DNA of 64,000 nt from Flavobacterium sp. ACN2 (GCF_002303885.1 NZ_MRCM01000004.1:248001-312000), one strand, 5' to 3'; shown: positions 17,019 to 26,295, numbered from the stretch's first letter. The notes: generated by a model not told the origin, from the sequence alone. A program made the numbers and translations.

Positions 17019-17273
17019 ATGAGTACATTTAGAAAAAGCCAAAATCAGGCAAATCCAAATAAGTTGAATGTTATTCTTTCTACTTTAATATTTGTTTTAA
17101 TCTTAAATGTAAGCATCCAAATTTGGTTGTTGTATGCCGCTTTAAACAATGCATTAGATAATAATAAAGAGATTTTGATTCCAGCATTTATAGGTTCGCT
17201 TATTTTATTTTTAATTGGTTTTGGATGGCTGTATTATCTGCCAAAAGGGAATTTTAGAAATAATAAAACATAA
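17019..17273 (+). CDS. Small two-helix membrane protein of the nitrate operon (DUF6755-like)
   Basis: 84 residues with two membrane helices (VILSTLIFVLILNVSIQIWLLY and FIGSLILFLIGFGWLYYLP) joined by a short charged loop. I think it belongs to the DUF6755 group but this is uncertain. It starts 18 bases after the Rieske stop and ends the tightly packed run, so it may be a small subunit or assembly factor of the membrane complex. A TTG start directly after the Rieske stop is possible but less likely than the ATG at 17019. Confidence 0.7.
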   Translation: MSTFRKSQNQANPNKLNVILSTLIFVLILNVSIQIWLLYAALNNALDNNKEILIPAFIGSLILFLIGFGWLYYLPKGNFRNNKT

Positions 17274-17286
17274 ATAATTCACTATT

Positions 17287-18306
17287 ATGAGCTCAAATCT
17301 TGGCGCAAAAAAAATCGCTTTTTTCTCGACCCAGCCTTACGACAAAACGTTTTTCAATAAATACAATGAAGATTTTGGTTTTCAGCTGGACTTTTTTGAA
17401 ACACAGTTAAATCCTCAGACGGTAGCTTTGATAGAAGAGTGCGAGATTGTTTGTGTTTTTGTAAATGATATTGTAAACGAAACTGTCATTAAACAATTAG
17501 CAGAAAAAAAAGTAAAAATAATTGCTTTACGCTGCGCTGGTTTTAATAATGTCGATTTAGAAGCGGCTAAAAAACACCACATAAAAGTTTGCCGTGTTCC
17601 TGCATATTCTCCTCAAGCGGTCGCCGAACATGCCATGGCGATGATTTTAACTTTAAACAGAAAAACACATAAAGCTTATAATAGAGTTCGCGAACAAAAT
17701 TTCTCTTTAAACGGATTATTAGGTTTCGATTTATTCGGAAAAACAATTGGAATTATAGGAACAGGAAATATCGGAAAAGCATTTTCTAAAATAGCGTTAG
17801 GTTTTGGCTGTAAAGTTTTGGCGTATGATATTGTTGAAAGTGATGAAATGAAAAAAGACGGCGTTTCTTTTGTTGGTTTAGAAGAGATCTTCAAGGCGAG
17901 TGATATTATTTCTTTGCATTGCCCTTTAAACGATCAGACGAAACATGTAATCAATAAAACTTCGCTGACTTTCATGAAAGACAGTGTTATGATTATCAAT
18001 ACGAGCCGCGGCGGATTAATAGAAACATCGTCGGTTATTGAAGGCTTAAAAGAAGGGAAAATAGGTTATTTAGGAATTGACGTTTACGAACAAGAAGAAA
18101 AATTGTTCTTTAGAGATTTATCGGCAGACATTATTCAAGACGACGCGATTCAGCGTTTAATGAGTTTTCCGAATGTATTGGTAACAGCGCATCAAGCATT
18201 TTTTACCAACGAAGCTTTAACTCAAATTGCATTGGTGACTTTCAATAATATAAAATCATTATTGACGCAGAATGATATTGAAAATAAAGCAGCATTATTA
18301 GTGTAA
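17287..18306 (+). CDS. ldhA: D-lactate dehydrogenase, fermentative LdhA type
   Basis: A 339-residue D-2-hydroxyacid dehydrogenase reducing pyruvate to D-lactate with NADH. Signatures: NAD motif GTGNIGKAF, LRCAGFNNVDLEAAK, VPAYSPQAVAEHAMA, catalytic Arg in INTSRGGLI, and the LdhA-specific segment FFRDLSADIIQDD followed by TAHQAFFTNEAL with the catalytic His. The 13-base gap from the preceding gene suggests it may be transcribed with the nitrate module, which would link two low-oxygen electron sinks; that link is inference. Confidence 0.88.
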   Translation: MSSNLGAKKIAFFSTQPYDKTFFNKYNEDFGFQLDFFETQLNPQTVALIEECEIVCVFVNDIVNETVIKQLAEKKVKIIALRCAGFNNVDLEAAKKHHIKVCRVPAYSPQAVAEHAMAMILTLNRKTHKAYNRVREQNFSLNGLLGFDLFGKTIGIIGTGNIGKAFSKIALGFGCKVLAYDIVESDEMKKDGVSFVGLEEIFKASDIISLHCPLNDQTKHVINKTSLTFMKDSVMIINTSRGGLIETSSVIEGLKEGKIGYLGIDVYEQEEKLFFRDLSADIIQDDAIQRLMSFPNVLVTAHQAFFTNEALTQIALVTFNNIKSLLTQNDIENKAALLV

Positions 18307-18333
18307 TCGATCGCGAATTTAAAACATCAGATT

Positions 18334-18930
18334 ATGAAAAATAGATTTCTGATTTTAATTATAATTTTGGCATTATCATCTTGCCAAAACAAAGACAATT
18401 CAAAAAATATTGTAAAAACAATTGTTCAAGATACCTTGTCTAAAACTCTTGGCGGAACGGCCGATTTAAGTGAAGTTTCCGAAAAAAATAATAAAGAAGT
18501 AGAATTAATTCGAAAACAATTGCTGATTTTATTGGAGAAAGATTTACCCGCAATGACAAAAGAAGACAGATCTTTCTATTATGAAGCTTTCGATTTAAAT
18601 AACGATAAGAAAGAGGAATATTTTGTTGGTTTCTCTAATTCTTATTTCTGCGGAAGCGGAGGCTGTTCAGGATATATTTTAAAGAATGACGGAACTGTGA
18701 TTAATCGTTTCTCTGTAACCGATTTTCCAATTTATGTAACCACTTCAGCAACAGAAAAATTTTATGATTTGATATTTGAAAGCAGAGGAAAATTTCATCT
18801 TTTAAAAATGAAAGGTGGAAAATATCCATCTAATCCTTCAGTTCAAGAAGTTATAAAAGGGGATGTTCCAAAAGAAAGCACAAAGGTTTTGGATATTCAA
18901 GGGAAAAAATTGGAGAAGTATTCATTTTAA
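18334..18930 (+). CDS. Predicted lipoprotein of unknown function
   Basis: 198 residues with an SPII signal (lipobox LSSC). A segment FDLNNDKKEEYFVGFSN resembles calcium-binding FG-GAP/VCBS-like strands, and SYFCGSGGCSGYIL has two cysteines that could form a disulfide. No further domain recognised. It ends a run of plus-strand genes and is followed by a strong terminator. Confidence 0.75.
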   Translation: MKNRFLILIIILALSSCQNKDNSKNIVKTIVQDTLSKTLGGTADLSEVSEKNNKEVELIRKQLLILLEKDLPAMTKEDRSFYYEAFDLNNDKKEEYFVGFSNSYFCGSGGCSGYILKNDGTVINRFSVTDFPIYVTTSATEKFYDLIFESRGKFHLLKMKGGKYPSNPSVQEVIKGDVPKESTKVLDIQGKKLEKYSF

Positions 18931-18936
18931 AATAAA

Positions 18937-18968
18937 AAACCCGACAGATTTTGAAATCTGTCGGGTTT
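18937..18968. terminator. Bidirectional terminator (CCCGACAG type)
   Basis: AAACCCGACAGATTT and its complement, almost loop-free, between converging genes. The same stem core recurs at 23357-23389 after lysS. Confidence 0.8.
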
Positions 18969-19015
18969 GAAATATTATAAATCCTAATTTTGGAGTTTGG
19001 AATTTTTATATTTTT

Positions 19016-21823
19016 CTAAAACTCAAATTCTCCAATTAAAATTTTACTATCACTTTCACGTTTGTTTTCTTTTTGACTCTGGAAAACAGCAATTTTTCGT
19101 TCCTGTCTGCCATCAGAATAGTAAAGATAAACTTCTGCCATTACAGTGGTTGGTCCAGAAAGAATATTCTGTCTCTCACCGAAGAAATTCGTTTTGATTT
19201 TATATTTCCCTTTAATTGCTTTTTTAAGTAAAAACTGTTCAGGACCAAAACCTTGAGTGAAATCGTTGCTTAATCTTCCTCCAATTTCTGTAGATCTATG
19301 CGAGTACGAACAATCTTCTCCTCTTGGGTCTGTTACCCAAAGATCTATGTCTGTATTGTCTTTATTCCAGTTAATAACAATACGAATGTCGACTGGAAGA
19401 TTTGCTTTTAGACGATCATCTAATTTGCTTGCATCAACATTTTTGTTTTGGCTCAAAATATTATTGATTTCCATAATCAAGATTTCTTCAATACCATTAT
19501 CCCTCACAGAGATCTCATCAGTATATTCTTGATACAGCATACCTTTATAGATATTAAGAGCTTCTTGAGGTTTTTTATTGTCTACCAAAGCCAATGCATA
19601 ATCTCTATGACTTTGAGGATCAAATGGTCTCCATTCTAGAATCTTTTGGGTAATCCACAATTCTTTTTCATAATTGCCTCTTTGTTTCAATAAGTATGAA
19701 ATCGTTTTGTACAATTCTTCATTTTCCAAATCAAGTTCTGCCAGTGTGCTTAAAACTTTTAAAGAAAGAGCTTTGTCTCCTTTTTTGAAAAGCAATTTAG
19801 ATACATCAAAATAATACGTTACCTGTTTCTCGTATTTCGGACGATTTTCAAGATATTTCTGATAGATCAATTCAGGTGATTGTAAAGACTGAAAATCTTT
19901 CATATACTCTTGAGTACTTTCTACATCTACCAAAGTTATTTTACCTGTAGATGTTTTTTTATCGCCTGCTCTACTTTCTGCAGAATATACAGCATTATCG
20001 CTAACAACACTTTCTTCTGCCGACGACAATTTTTGTGACTGCTTAGAAATGGTAGGATACTGTTTTTTTTCTGTAGGTTTAAATTCGCTATTCCACCAAG
20101 TGGTCAATTCTCTAGTTTTATCAAAAGCTTTAGATAGAAGATTTCTTCTTTTTTCTAAGATTTGTTTTTTGTTTTGCGAAACGATTTTGTTGTATTCTGG
20201 CAATAATTCTTCTGGTGGAGTAATGCCAAAACGCACATAATCATTAACATCTTCCAATACGATAAGACTAGTGTTCTTGCTTACAACCCCAAACTGTTCG
20301 CTCAGATTTCTAATTTCATCGCTGTTTTGAGTTGAATTAAGTTCAAGATCATTAATTTTTCTTTGCGCCCAAAATTGTGCAAGAGGCCAATTGTCTACTT
20401 GTACAGCGTTATTAAAATCTACAGGCACTTCAAATTTCTTATCTCCCACAGAAAAAACAGCAGTAAGTTTGCTCAAGTTTGAAGATGAAATTCCGAAAAT
20501 GTTCACTGGTTCGTTGACTGTGGTTCCAACATTGGGGAACAATTCCTGAAGCGTATTTGTTTCTTTAAAACCTAAAAATACAATAGGAAGCCTTTTATAT
20601 GTTTTTAGAGCAGATTGCGTATCTAATTCGTTAAGATTGATAAAATTTCCTCCAGATTGTGATGCTAAAAGTTTCAGCAAATTAAAATCAGAAGTTGGTG
20701 TGCTCGTTATAGTGTTGACCGGTTTTTTGAATTTTAAAGTTAAATCTCCAAAATTTGAAATTCCGTCAGAAAATAAAAGATATTCGTCTATAGATGAAAT
20801 TTCTTTTAAAGCACTAAAGTCGGTTCCGCCATCATATTTCAGATTAAGAATTCTGTCTTTTAAGGTATTCCAGTTTCCTCCAGAAACAGTAAATTCTTCT
20901 GTTTTTTCAAGGATATTGTTTAAAAGGACAAAAGAGACTGCAACATTCTTGTTGTCTGAAAAATACGCATTAAGAAAGTCCAGTTCTTTTTGACGATCTC
21001 TCTTTGATCCGCTAAATGAATTATCCCAAATAATAGCAATTTTTTGAGATTTTGTTTTTTCCTTTACAGGGAAATTCATCGCAACACTTGCCGCAAAATA
21101 AGATTTATCGTCAGAAGCTTTTTGAAGCATCACATTTGACGATTCGTTTACTTTTGGAATAGCTATTTTAAGGCTTTCATTTGGCGTAAAATTTACTTTA
21201 TTAATTTCAGCAATCCATTGATTCCCTTTTTTCTGAAAAGTAAAACTTCCATCTGGATTTTCCGTAATTTTAGGAGTGGTTAGACTTTCATTAACTAATA
21301 CTTTCAGATTGAATTTTGGGATATTAACCGCATTGGCAAAGCTTAAAAAATACTGATAATCAGTAGCCGAATTTTTCAATTCCTGATTGTACGTAATTCT
21401 AATAAATCTACTGCCTCTAGCTGTAATGGGATAGATTCTAGTTCTGAAATTGTTTCCGGCTACTTTTTCAATAATACCTGGATCTACATTTCTTTTTTCA
21501 ATACTTTCAAACACTTCTTTAGCTCGTTCTTTTGGAACAGGTACAGCATCTCTTAAGCTTCCATTAATGTCCAAAGCATAACCACTCACGCTTACTCCTT
21601 CTGGTAACGGAAGGGTAAAATTTCCTTCTAAAATTCTGTCGCCAGGATTGTAAAATGTGTAAGTAGCTGTAGTTGAGGCAAAATTTCCTAGAATTTTGGT
21701 TTCAATTTTTACCTCCTGTAAGACTACCGAATTTTTTTTCTGATTTTCGACATCCAGAGTTGGAATCTGTGAAAAAGCGGCACCACAGAACAGTAGTGCA
21801 CAGATGCTAAAAAATTTATTCAT
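19016..21823 (-). CDS. VIT and VWA domain protein with C-terminal DUF2135
   Basis: A 935-residue exported protein (signal MNKFFSICALLFCGAAFSQ). Residues about 30-160 form a VIT domain (TTATYTFYNPGDRILEGNFTLPLPEGVSV, RNVDPGIIEKVAGNNFRTRIYPI). A VWA-like domain follows at about 260-400 (IAIIWDNSFSGSKRD, DGGTDFSAL, LLFSDGISNFGD), with the DxS core altered to DNSFSGS. A linker with TPR-like helices (about 680-800) leads to a DUF2135 domain (INWNKDNTDIDLWVTDPRGE ... GPEQFLLKKAIKGKYKIKTNFFG). It probably acts at the cell envelope in protein contacts. The protease gene 82 bases upstream on the same strand may be a partner. Confidence 0.85.
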   Translation of the reverse strand: MNKFFSICALLFCGAAFSQIPTLDVENQKKNSVVLQEVKIETKILGNFASTTATYTFYNPGDRILEGNFTLPLPEGVSVSGYALDINGSLRDAVPVPKERAKEVFESIEKRNVDPGIIEKVAGNNFRTRIYPITARGSRFIRITYNQELKNSATDYQYFLSFANAVNIPKFNLKVLVNESLTTPKITENPDGSFTFQKKGNQWIAEINKVNFTPNESLKIAIPKVNESSNVMLQKASDDKSYFAASVAMNFPVKEKTKSQKIAIIWDNSFSGSKRDRQKELDFLNAYFSDNKNVAVSFVLLNNILEKTEEFTVSGGNWNTLKDRILNLKYDGGTDFSALKEISSIDEYLLFSDGISNFGDLTLKFKKPVNTITSTPTSDFNLLKLLASQSGGNFINLNELDTQSALKTYKRLPIVFLGFKETNTLQELFPNVGTTVNEPVNIFGISSSNLSKLTAVFSVGDKKFEVPVDFNNAVQVDNWPLAQFWAQRKINDLELNSTQNSDEIRNLSEQFGVVSKNTSLIVLEDVNDYVRFGITPPEELLPEYNKIVSQNKKQILEKRRNLLSKAFDKTRELTTWWNSEFKPTEKKQYPTISKQSQKLSSAEESVVSDNAVYSAESRAGDKKTSTGKITLVDVESTQEYMKDFQSLQSPELIYQKYLENRPKYEKQVTYYFDVSKLLFKKGDKALSLKVLSTLAELDLENEELYKTISYLLKQRGNYEKELWITQKILEWRPFDPQSHRDYALALVDNKKPQEALNIYKGMLYQEYTDEISVRDNGIEEILIMEINNILSQNKNVDASKLDDRLKANLPVDIRIVINWNKDNTDIDLWVTDPRGEDCSYSHRSTEIGGRLSNDFTQGFGPEQFLLKKAIKGKYKIKTNFFGERQNILSGPTTVMAEVYLYYSDGRQERKIAVFQSQKENKRESDSKILIGEFEF

Positions 21824-21905
21824 AATTGATTAAGTCGATTTTTTATTTGATTGGAAATGTGAAAACCCGATTAGATTTAAGCGTCTTTTTTTTGATTTTT
21901 TCAAA

Positions 21906-23051
21906 TTAGAGTGCTTGAATATGCTTAGCAACAATTCCAAAGTTGAAACCCTGAACCTGATCGAATCCACTGAAATTAACTGCAATCAGTTGGCCACATT
22001 CATTAAAAACAGGTGAACCACTAGCACCATGTGTGGAAGTGATACTGTATTGAATTTTGTTGCCATCAGATTCTTTACTTATTTGGCCATTGTAAAGCTG
22101 TACTTTTATACCAGAATTGGTTTGTGCCAAATCTATTCCCATCGGATAGCCCACCATTATCGCTTTTTGCCCTGGAGCTAGAGAAGTATCATTGTCAACA
22201 ATATTATCAAGACTTATAATATTGGTAACGGTTTTAGGAGTTTTATGATCAGCTACTTGCAAAATGCCTAAATCAATATTGCTGTCATCTGAAACTTTTT
22301 TCATTTCGCAATTAATCCATTCGCTATCAGAATTATGAAGTGCAACTTGAATGTCTACCGTTTTTACATATACTTCAATATTTTCTGCAGAAACATATTC
22401 TTTTACTGGAATAGATGCAGCTATATCAGTTGATACTTGCGATGTATCTGTTTCTGTTTCATTAGAACTAACAAATTCTTCACCCGCTGACTCACTAGTT
22501 TCTTCGCTCGATTCTTCGTATTCTCCCTCTCCTTCACCTTCATCATACGAGACTGAAGCATGTGACCAGTTGTTGCTAATAAAACTTTCATAGTCATCTT
22601 CAGAAACATCGGTAGTAAGGATAGAAGCAATCTTCATTCGCAGATTTCGAATAGTAGTATTTACTTTCTCACTTTCTTCTTCAGTTGAATTCCATGGCTG
22701 TAAAACATGTCTATTGGTAATCATGTCTCCTTCTGTATCTACAAAAAAGCCTGTTCCGTAAATGGTTTCTTCCTTAGCATCCTCAACGTTAAGCGGAATT
22801 TCTTTTCCATTAATTTTAGCAAAATAGCCATATTTATGCTTTACAAGTACAACGGCATTTTTGTAAGTATCATAGATTTTGGTATCTGTGCCTAAACAAA
22901 CAGCTTCTTTTTTAGGATTAAAATATTTAAATCCTAAAAAGCCAGCAGCCGAAATAAAGATAACAGCGATGATAGCAATTTTGTAACGATTTCTTTTTTT
23001 GTTGACAGTTGTTTCTAAGTCTTCGTTTGGGGCGATTTTTCTAATTTTCAT
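21906..23051 (-). CDS. Membrane-anchored trypsin-like serine protease
   Basis: A 381-residue protein. A cytoplasmic N-terminus is followed by one membrane helix (about 24-45), then a chymotrypsin-fold domain with His115 in TNRHVL, Asp260 in NIDLGIL and the nucleophile Ser344 in GASGSP. The S1C/Trypsin_2 type lacks a PDZ domain. Between the His and Asp strands lies an insertion of about 70 residues, strongly acidic and Ser/Glu-rich (about 165-210). Substrate unknown. It could be a quality-control or signalling protease outside the inner membrane. Confidence 0.85.
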   Translation of the reverse strand: MKIRKIAPNEDLETTVNKKRNRYKIAIIAVIFISAAGFLGFKYFNPKKEAVCLGTDTKIYDTYKNAVVLVKHKYGYFAKINGKEIPLNVEDAKEETIYGTGFFVDTEGDMITNRHVLQPWNSTEEESEKVNTTIRNLRMKIASILTTDVSEDDYESFISNNWSHASVSYDEGEGEGEYEESSEETSESAGEEFVSSNETETDTSQVSTDIAASIPVKEYVSAENIEVYVKTVDIQVALHNSDSEWINCEMKKVSDDSNIDLGILQVADHKTPKTVTNIISLDNIVDNDTSLAPGQKAIMVGYPMGIDLAQTNSGIKVQLYNGQISKESDGNKIQYSITSTHGASGSPVFNECGQLIAVNFSGFDQVQGFNFGIVAKHIQAL

Positions 23052-23101
23052 TTAAAGGATTGGTTGAAAAATGTTAATTGAATGGGTTTGGGTTAAAAAA
23101 A

Positions 23102-23128
23102 AAATAGACTTTACATAAAGTCTATTTT
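23102..23128 (-). terminator. Promoter-proximal hairpin with T tract
   Basis: AATAGACTTT-acat-AAAGTCTATT (23103-23126) is flanked by T tracts in either orientation. On the minus strand it would begin almost at the predicted transcription start of the protease gene, so it could act as an early attenuator or a 5' stabilising hairpin rather than end an upstream gene. Confidence 0.6.
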
Positions 23129-23133
23129 TTCTT

Positions 23134-23141
23134 CAAATGTA
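23134..23141 (-). promoter_or_regulatory. Predicted -7 element upstream of the protease gene
   Basis: TACATTTG on the minus strand matches the Bacteroidota -7 consensus. A possible TTTG -33 element lies about 23 nt upstream. The rest of the gap to the lysS terminator (23142-23356) is AT-rich with no reading frame. Confidence 0.55.
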
Positions 23142-23356
23142 GTAATTTGTTTGCTAAAAAAAAGCAAAAACAAAATCAATTGCGCATTCAATGCCAGCCA
23201 AATTTTGTTTTGTTTTTAATGTTATATCTAGGCTTGTGAAAGTATTTTCTTGTAAAACAATTTAGAAAAAGTAAAGTGTTGTTTTTCAGTTTTTTAAAAA
23301 TAAGTTTTGATTTTTGTTTTAAATGGTGATAGGAAGAAGTATTCGTTTTAAAAAAG

Positions 23357-23389
23357 AAACCCGACAGGTTTTTAAAACCTGTCGGGTTT
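23357..23389. terminator. lysS terminator (CCCGACAG type)
   Basis: AAACCCGACAGGTTT and its complement around a short TTAA core, 40 bases after the lysS stop; A-rich on one side and T-rich on the other. Confidence 0.8.
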
Positions 23390-23429
23390 GAATATTATAA
23401 AATCCAACTTGGAATTTTAATTTTGGAAT

Positions 23430-25130
23430 TTATCCAACCAATTCTACAAATTTAAATTCACCTTCAACAGCAACTTTAGTCAAACCGTGTTTAGATAAGT
23501 TTTTCATAGATGCATCCCATTTTTTACCGCTTAAATTTGCAGTAATTTTTAATTGCTGAAGATCCATTTTATTATCATTTCCTTTCAATAAATCTACAAT
23601 GAATTTTTCTTCATCAGAAAGTTCAATTAGTTGTTTTTTCTCAGGACGCATTTGAGGGAACAATAAAACTTCCTGAATCGAAGCATTGTTCGTTAAATAC
23701 ATAATCAAACGATCCATTCCAATTCCCATTCCAGAAGTAGGAGGCATACCGTACTCAAGCGCTCTTAAGAAATCTTCGTCGATAATTCCGTTTGCTTCAT
23801 CATCACCTTTTGCAGCCAAACGCATTTGATCTTCAAAACGCTCTCTTTGATCAATAGGATCATTTAATTCAGAATACGCATTTGCGATTTCTTTTCCGCA
23901 AACCATTAATTCAAAACGCTCCGTCAAATCTGGATTATCACGGTGCTCTTTACAAAGCGGAGACATTTCTTTTGGATAATCAGTAATGAAAGTTGGCTGA
24001 ATATAATTTCCTTCACATTTAGCTCCAAAAATCTCATCAATTAATTTTCCTTTACCCATTGTTTCATCAACCTCGATTCCCATTCCGCGTGCTGCTTCAA
24101 ACAATTCTTGTTCTGTTTTTCCAGAGATATCAAAACCAGTAAAGTGTTTGATAGAATCTGTCATGGTAACGCGTGCATAAGGCGCTTTAAAGTTGATTTT
24201 GTGCTCGCCAAAAGTAACTTCGCTTGTACCATTTACAGCAATCGCACAATGCTCTAATAAACCTTCAGCAAACTCCATCATCCAGTTGTAGTCTTTGTAA
24301 GCTACATATATTTCCATTGCAGTAAACTCAGGGTTATGCGTTCTGTCCATACCTTCGTTACGGAAGTTTCTAGAGAACTCATAAACACCTTCAAATCCAC
24401 CAACAATTAATCTTTTTAAATACAACTCATTTGCAATACGCATGTAAAGCGGAATATCAAGCGAGTTATGGTGCGTAATAAATGGTCTCGCCGAAGCACC
24501 ACCAGGAATTGATTGTAAAACTGGAGTGTCAACTTCTAAATATCCTGCATCGTTAAAATAACCACGCATCGCACTGAATAATTTAGTACGTTTGATGAAC
24601 GTTTCTTTAACTTGTGGGTTTACTGTTAAATCTACATAACGCATTCTGTAACGTAACTCAGCATCATTAAATGCGTCGTGAACATTTCCTTCTTCGTCAA
24701 CTTTTGGCAACGGAAGCGGACGCAAAGTTTTACTCAAGAAAGTAAAACCAGAAACACGAATACATTTTGCACCAACTTGTGTAGTAAACAATTCACCTTC
24801 AATACCAATAAAATCCCCTAAATCAGTTAATTTTTTGAATACTTGGTTGTATAAAGTTTTATCGTCACCTTCACACAAAACATCACGATTTACGTACAAT
24901 TGAATACGTCCTTCGCTATCTTGCAACTCAGCAAAACAAGCTTTACCTTGATCACGAACACTCATCAAACGACCCGCAACGATAACCTTCTTACCCTCTT
25001 CAAATGACTCCTTTATCTGCTTAGATGTATGATTTACAGGAAAAAGATTAGCTGGATAAGGATTGATTCCTAAGTTGCGTAAGTTTTGAAGTTTTTCTCT
25101 TCTGATGATTTCTTGTTCTGATAATGCCAT
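23430..25130 (-). CDS. lysS: Lysyl-tRNA synthetase, class II
   Basis: Charges tRNA-Lys. 566 residues: an N-terminal OB-fold anticodon-binding domain (VIVAGRLMSVRDQGKACFAEL), then the class II core with motif 1 (FINDAGYLEVDTPVLQ), motif 2 (YEFSRNFRNEGMDRTHNPEFTAMEIY) and motif 3 (GMGIGMDRLIMYL). A C-terminal extension of about 60 residues after motif 3 makes it longer than the 505-residue E. coli enzyme, as is common in Bacteroidota. Transcribed alone. Confidence 0.97.
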   Translation of the reverse strand: MALSEQEIIRREKLQNLRNLGINPYPANLFPVNHTSKQIKESFEEGKKVIVAGRLMSVRDQGKACFAELQDSEGRIQLYVNRDVLCEGDDKTLYNQVFKKLTDLGDFIGIEGELFTTQVGAKCIRVSGFTFLSKTLRPLPLPKVDEEGNVHDAFNDAELRYRMRYVDLTVNPQVKETFIKRTKLFSAMRGYFNDAGYLEVDTPVLQSIPGGASARPFITHHNSLDIPLYMRIANELYLKRLIVGGFEGVYEFSRNFRNEGMDRTHNPEFTAMEIYVAYKDYNWMMEFAEGLLEHCAIAVNGTSEVTFGEHKINFKAPYARVTMTDSIKHFTGFDISGKTEQELFEAARGMGIEVDETMGKGKLIDEIFGAKCEGNYIQPTFITDYPKEMSPLCKEHRDNPDLTERFELMVCGKEIANAYSELNDPIDQRERFEDQMRLAAKGDDEANGIIDEDFLRALEYGMPPTSGMGIGMDRLIMYLTNNASIQEVLLFPQMRPEKKQLIELSDEEKFIVDLLKGNDNKMDLQQLKITANLSGKKWDASMKNLSKHGLTKVAVEGEFKFVELVG

Positions 25131-25154
25131 TTTTGCTTTATTTTTTTAAGTGTG

Positions 25155-25162
25155 CAAAGATA
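25155..25162 (-). promoter_or_regulatory. Predicted -7 element of lysS
   Basis: TATCTTTG on the minus strand fits TAnnTTTG and lies 24 bases before the ATG; no convincing -33 element was seen. The remaining divergent gap to 25423 has no coding signal. Confidence 0.5.
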
Positions 25163-25423
25163 AAGAAAAGAATGTAGATTTTTTAATGCAGATTTTAGAT
25201 TTTTTGTGACATCAAATTATTGGGTTTCAATCATCTTTAGTCGACACTGATAGCTGTTGGAATAGACTTGTTTCTAACAAATGTAAAATATGCTCTAATA
25301 CCAAGTTATTCATTTACAGGGTTTGGATAAAGCCTTAAATGACAAATTTGAAGTTGTTTTAAAATGAAACTAAAATAATTCTTAAAAGAAAGTATCTTCG
25401 CTTGAATAACTTAAACCTCAATT

Positions 25424-26227
25424 ATGAAAAAAATTCTACTTTGCTTTTTTATTGCATTTTGTTTTACTAGCTGTATCCTTAAAGAAAAGATGACTATGAA
25501 CGAAGATGGTTCTGGAACTTTTTCTTACGGTTTTGATATGTCTCCGATGTATAAAATGGGAGTGAAAAAAAGTGATTCGTCTAAAGTTAATAAAGTCGTT
25601 GACACTACTTTTACCTTCAAAGATATGCTTAACAAGTTAAGCGACAGTATTTCTAAATTACCAGATGCAGATAAAGAGAAAATCGAGATGCTGGAGAAAG
25701 AAAAAGAGAAACTTAAAATTTTGGAGAATTTTAAAGTTAGCATGAAAGTAAACGACGAAAAACAGCAATTTGAATATACTATGTCAATTGATTTTCCTAG
25801 TGGAACAGATTTTAAAACTATTGCAACACCTGCCGAAAGTTTAGAAGCGCTGGCTGCGACAGACAAAAAAAGATTAGGAGCTTTAAGTGCTGCGCCAAAG
25901 CAAGAAGAAAAGTCTAATACAACCATTTTTTATGATGGTAAGGTTTTCATTAAAACGGTTACTCCTTCTAAAGACGATAAAAAAGTTAAAAAGAAAAAAG
26001 AAAACAAGAAAGATAAAAGCGACGATCCATTCTCTAAAAAAATGGAAGAAATGATGAAAGAATGTAAATATACCGCTGAGTATCAATTTCCGAAAAAGAT
26101 TAAAACAGTTTCGCTTAAAAATGCAGTACTAACAAAAGACAGAAAAGGTTTTACTGTAGAAGTTCCTCTGGATAATATGCAGGAGAGTAGTGTGGATTTT
26201 GGTTTTAAAGTAGAATTTGAGCAATAA
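25424..26227 (+). CDS. Predicted lipoprotein, paralogue of the next gene
   Basis: 267 residues with SPII signal MKKILLCFFIAFCFTSCI. After the lipobox come MNEDGSGTFSYGFDMSPMYKMG, VVDTTFTFKDML, DSISKLP, a Lys/Glu-rich helical stretch, VSMKVNDEKQQFEYTMSIDFPSGTDFK, a Lys-rich low-complexity linker (about 190-205), and a C-terminal YTAEYQFPKKIKTVS ... FGFKVEFEQ. Every one of these blocks has a counterpart in the next protein, so the two arose by tandem duplication. Function unknown. A TATCTTCG element at 25393 may be its promoter. Confidence 0.8.
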   Translation: MKKILLCFFIAFCFTSCILKEKMTMNEDGSGTFSYGFDMSPMYKMGVKKSDSSKVNKVVDTTFTFKDMLNKLSDSISKLPDADKEKIEMLEKEKEKLKILENFKVSMKVNDEKQQFEYTMSIDFPSGTDFKTIATPAESLEALAATDKKRLGALSAAPKQEEKSNTTIFYDGKVFIKTVTPSKDDKKVKKKKENKKDKSDDPFSKKMEEMMKECKYTAEYQFPKKIKTVSLKNAVLTKDRKGFTVEVPLDNMQESSVDFGFKVEFEQ

Positions 26228-26269
26228 TTCGAGGTTTTCGATAAAATGTATTTTTAAAAATAGTCTTTG

Positions 26270-26277
26270 TATCTTTG
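26270..26277 (+). promoter_or_regulatory. Predicted -7 element of the second lipoprotein
   Basis: TATCTTTG matches the TAnnTTTG consensus, 18 bases before the ATG at 26296; the second paralogue may therefore have its own promoter. Confidence 0.5.
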
Positions 26278-26295
26278 ATAAAAAATAGAACATTA

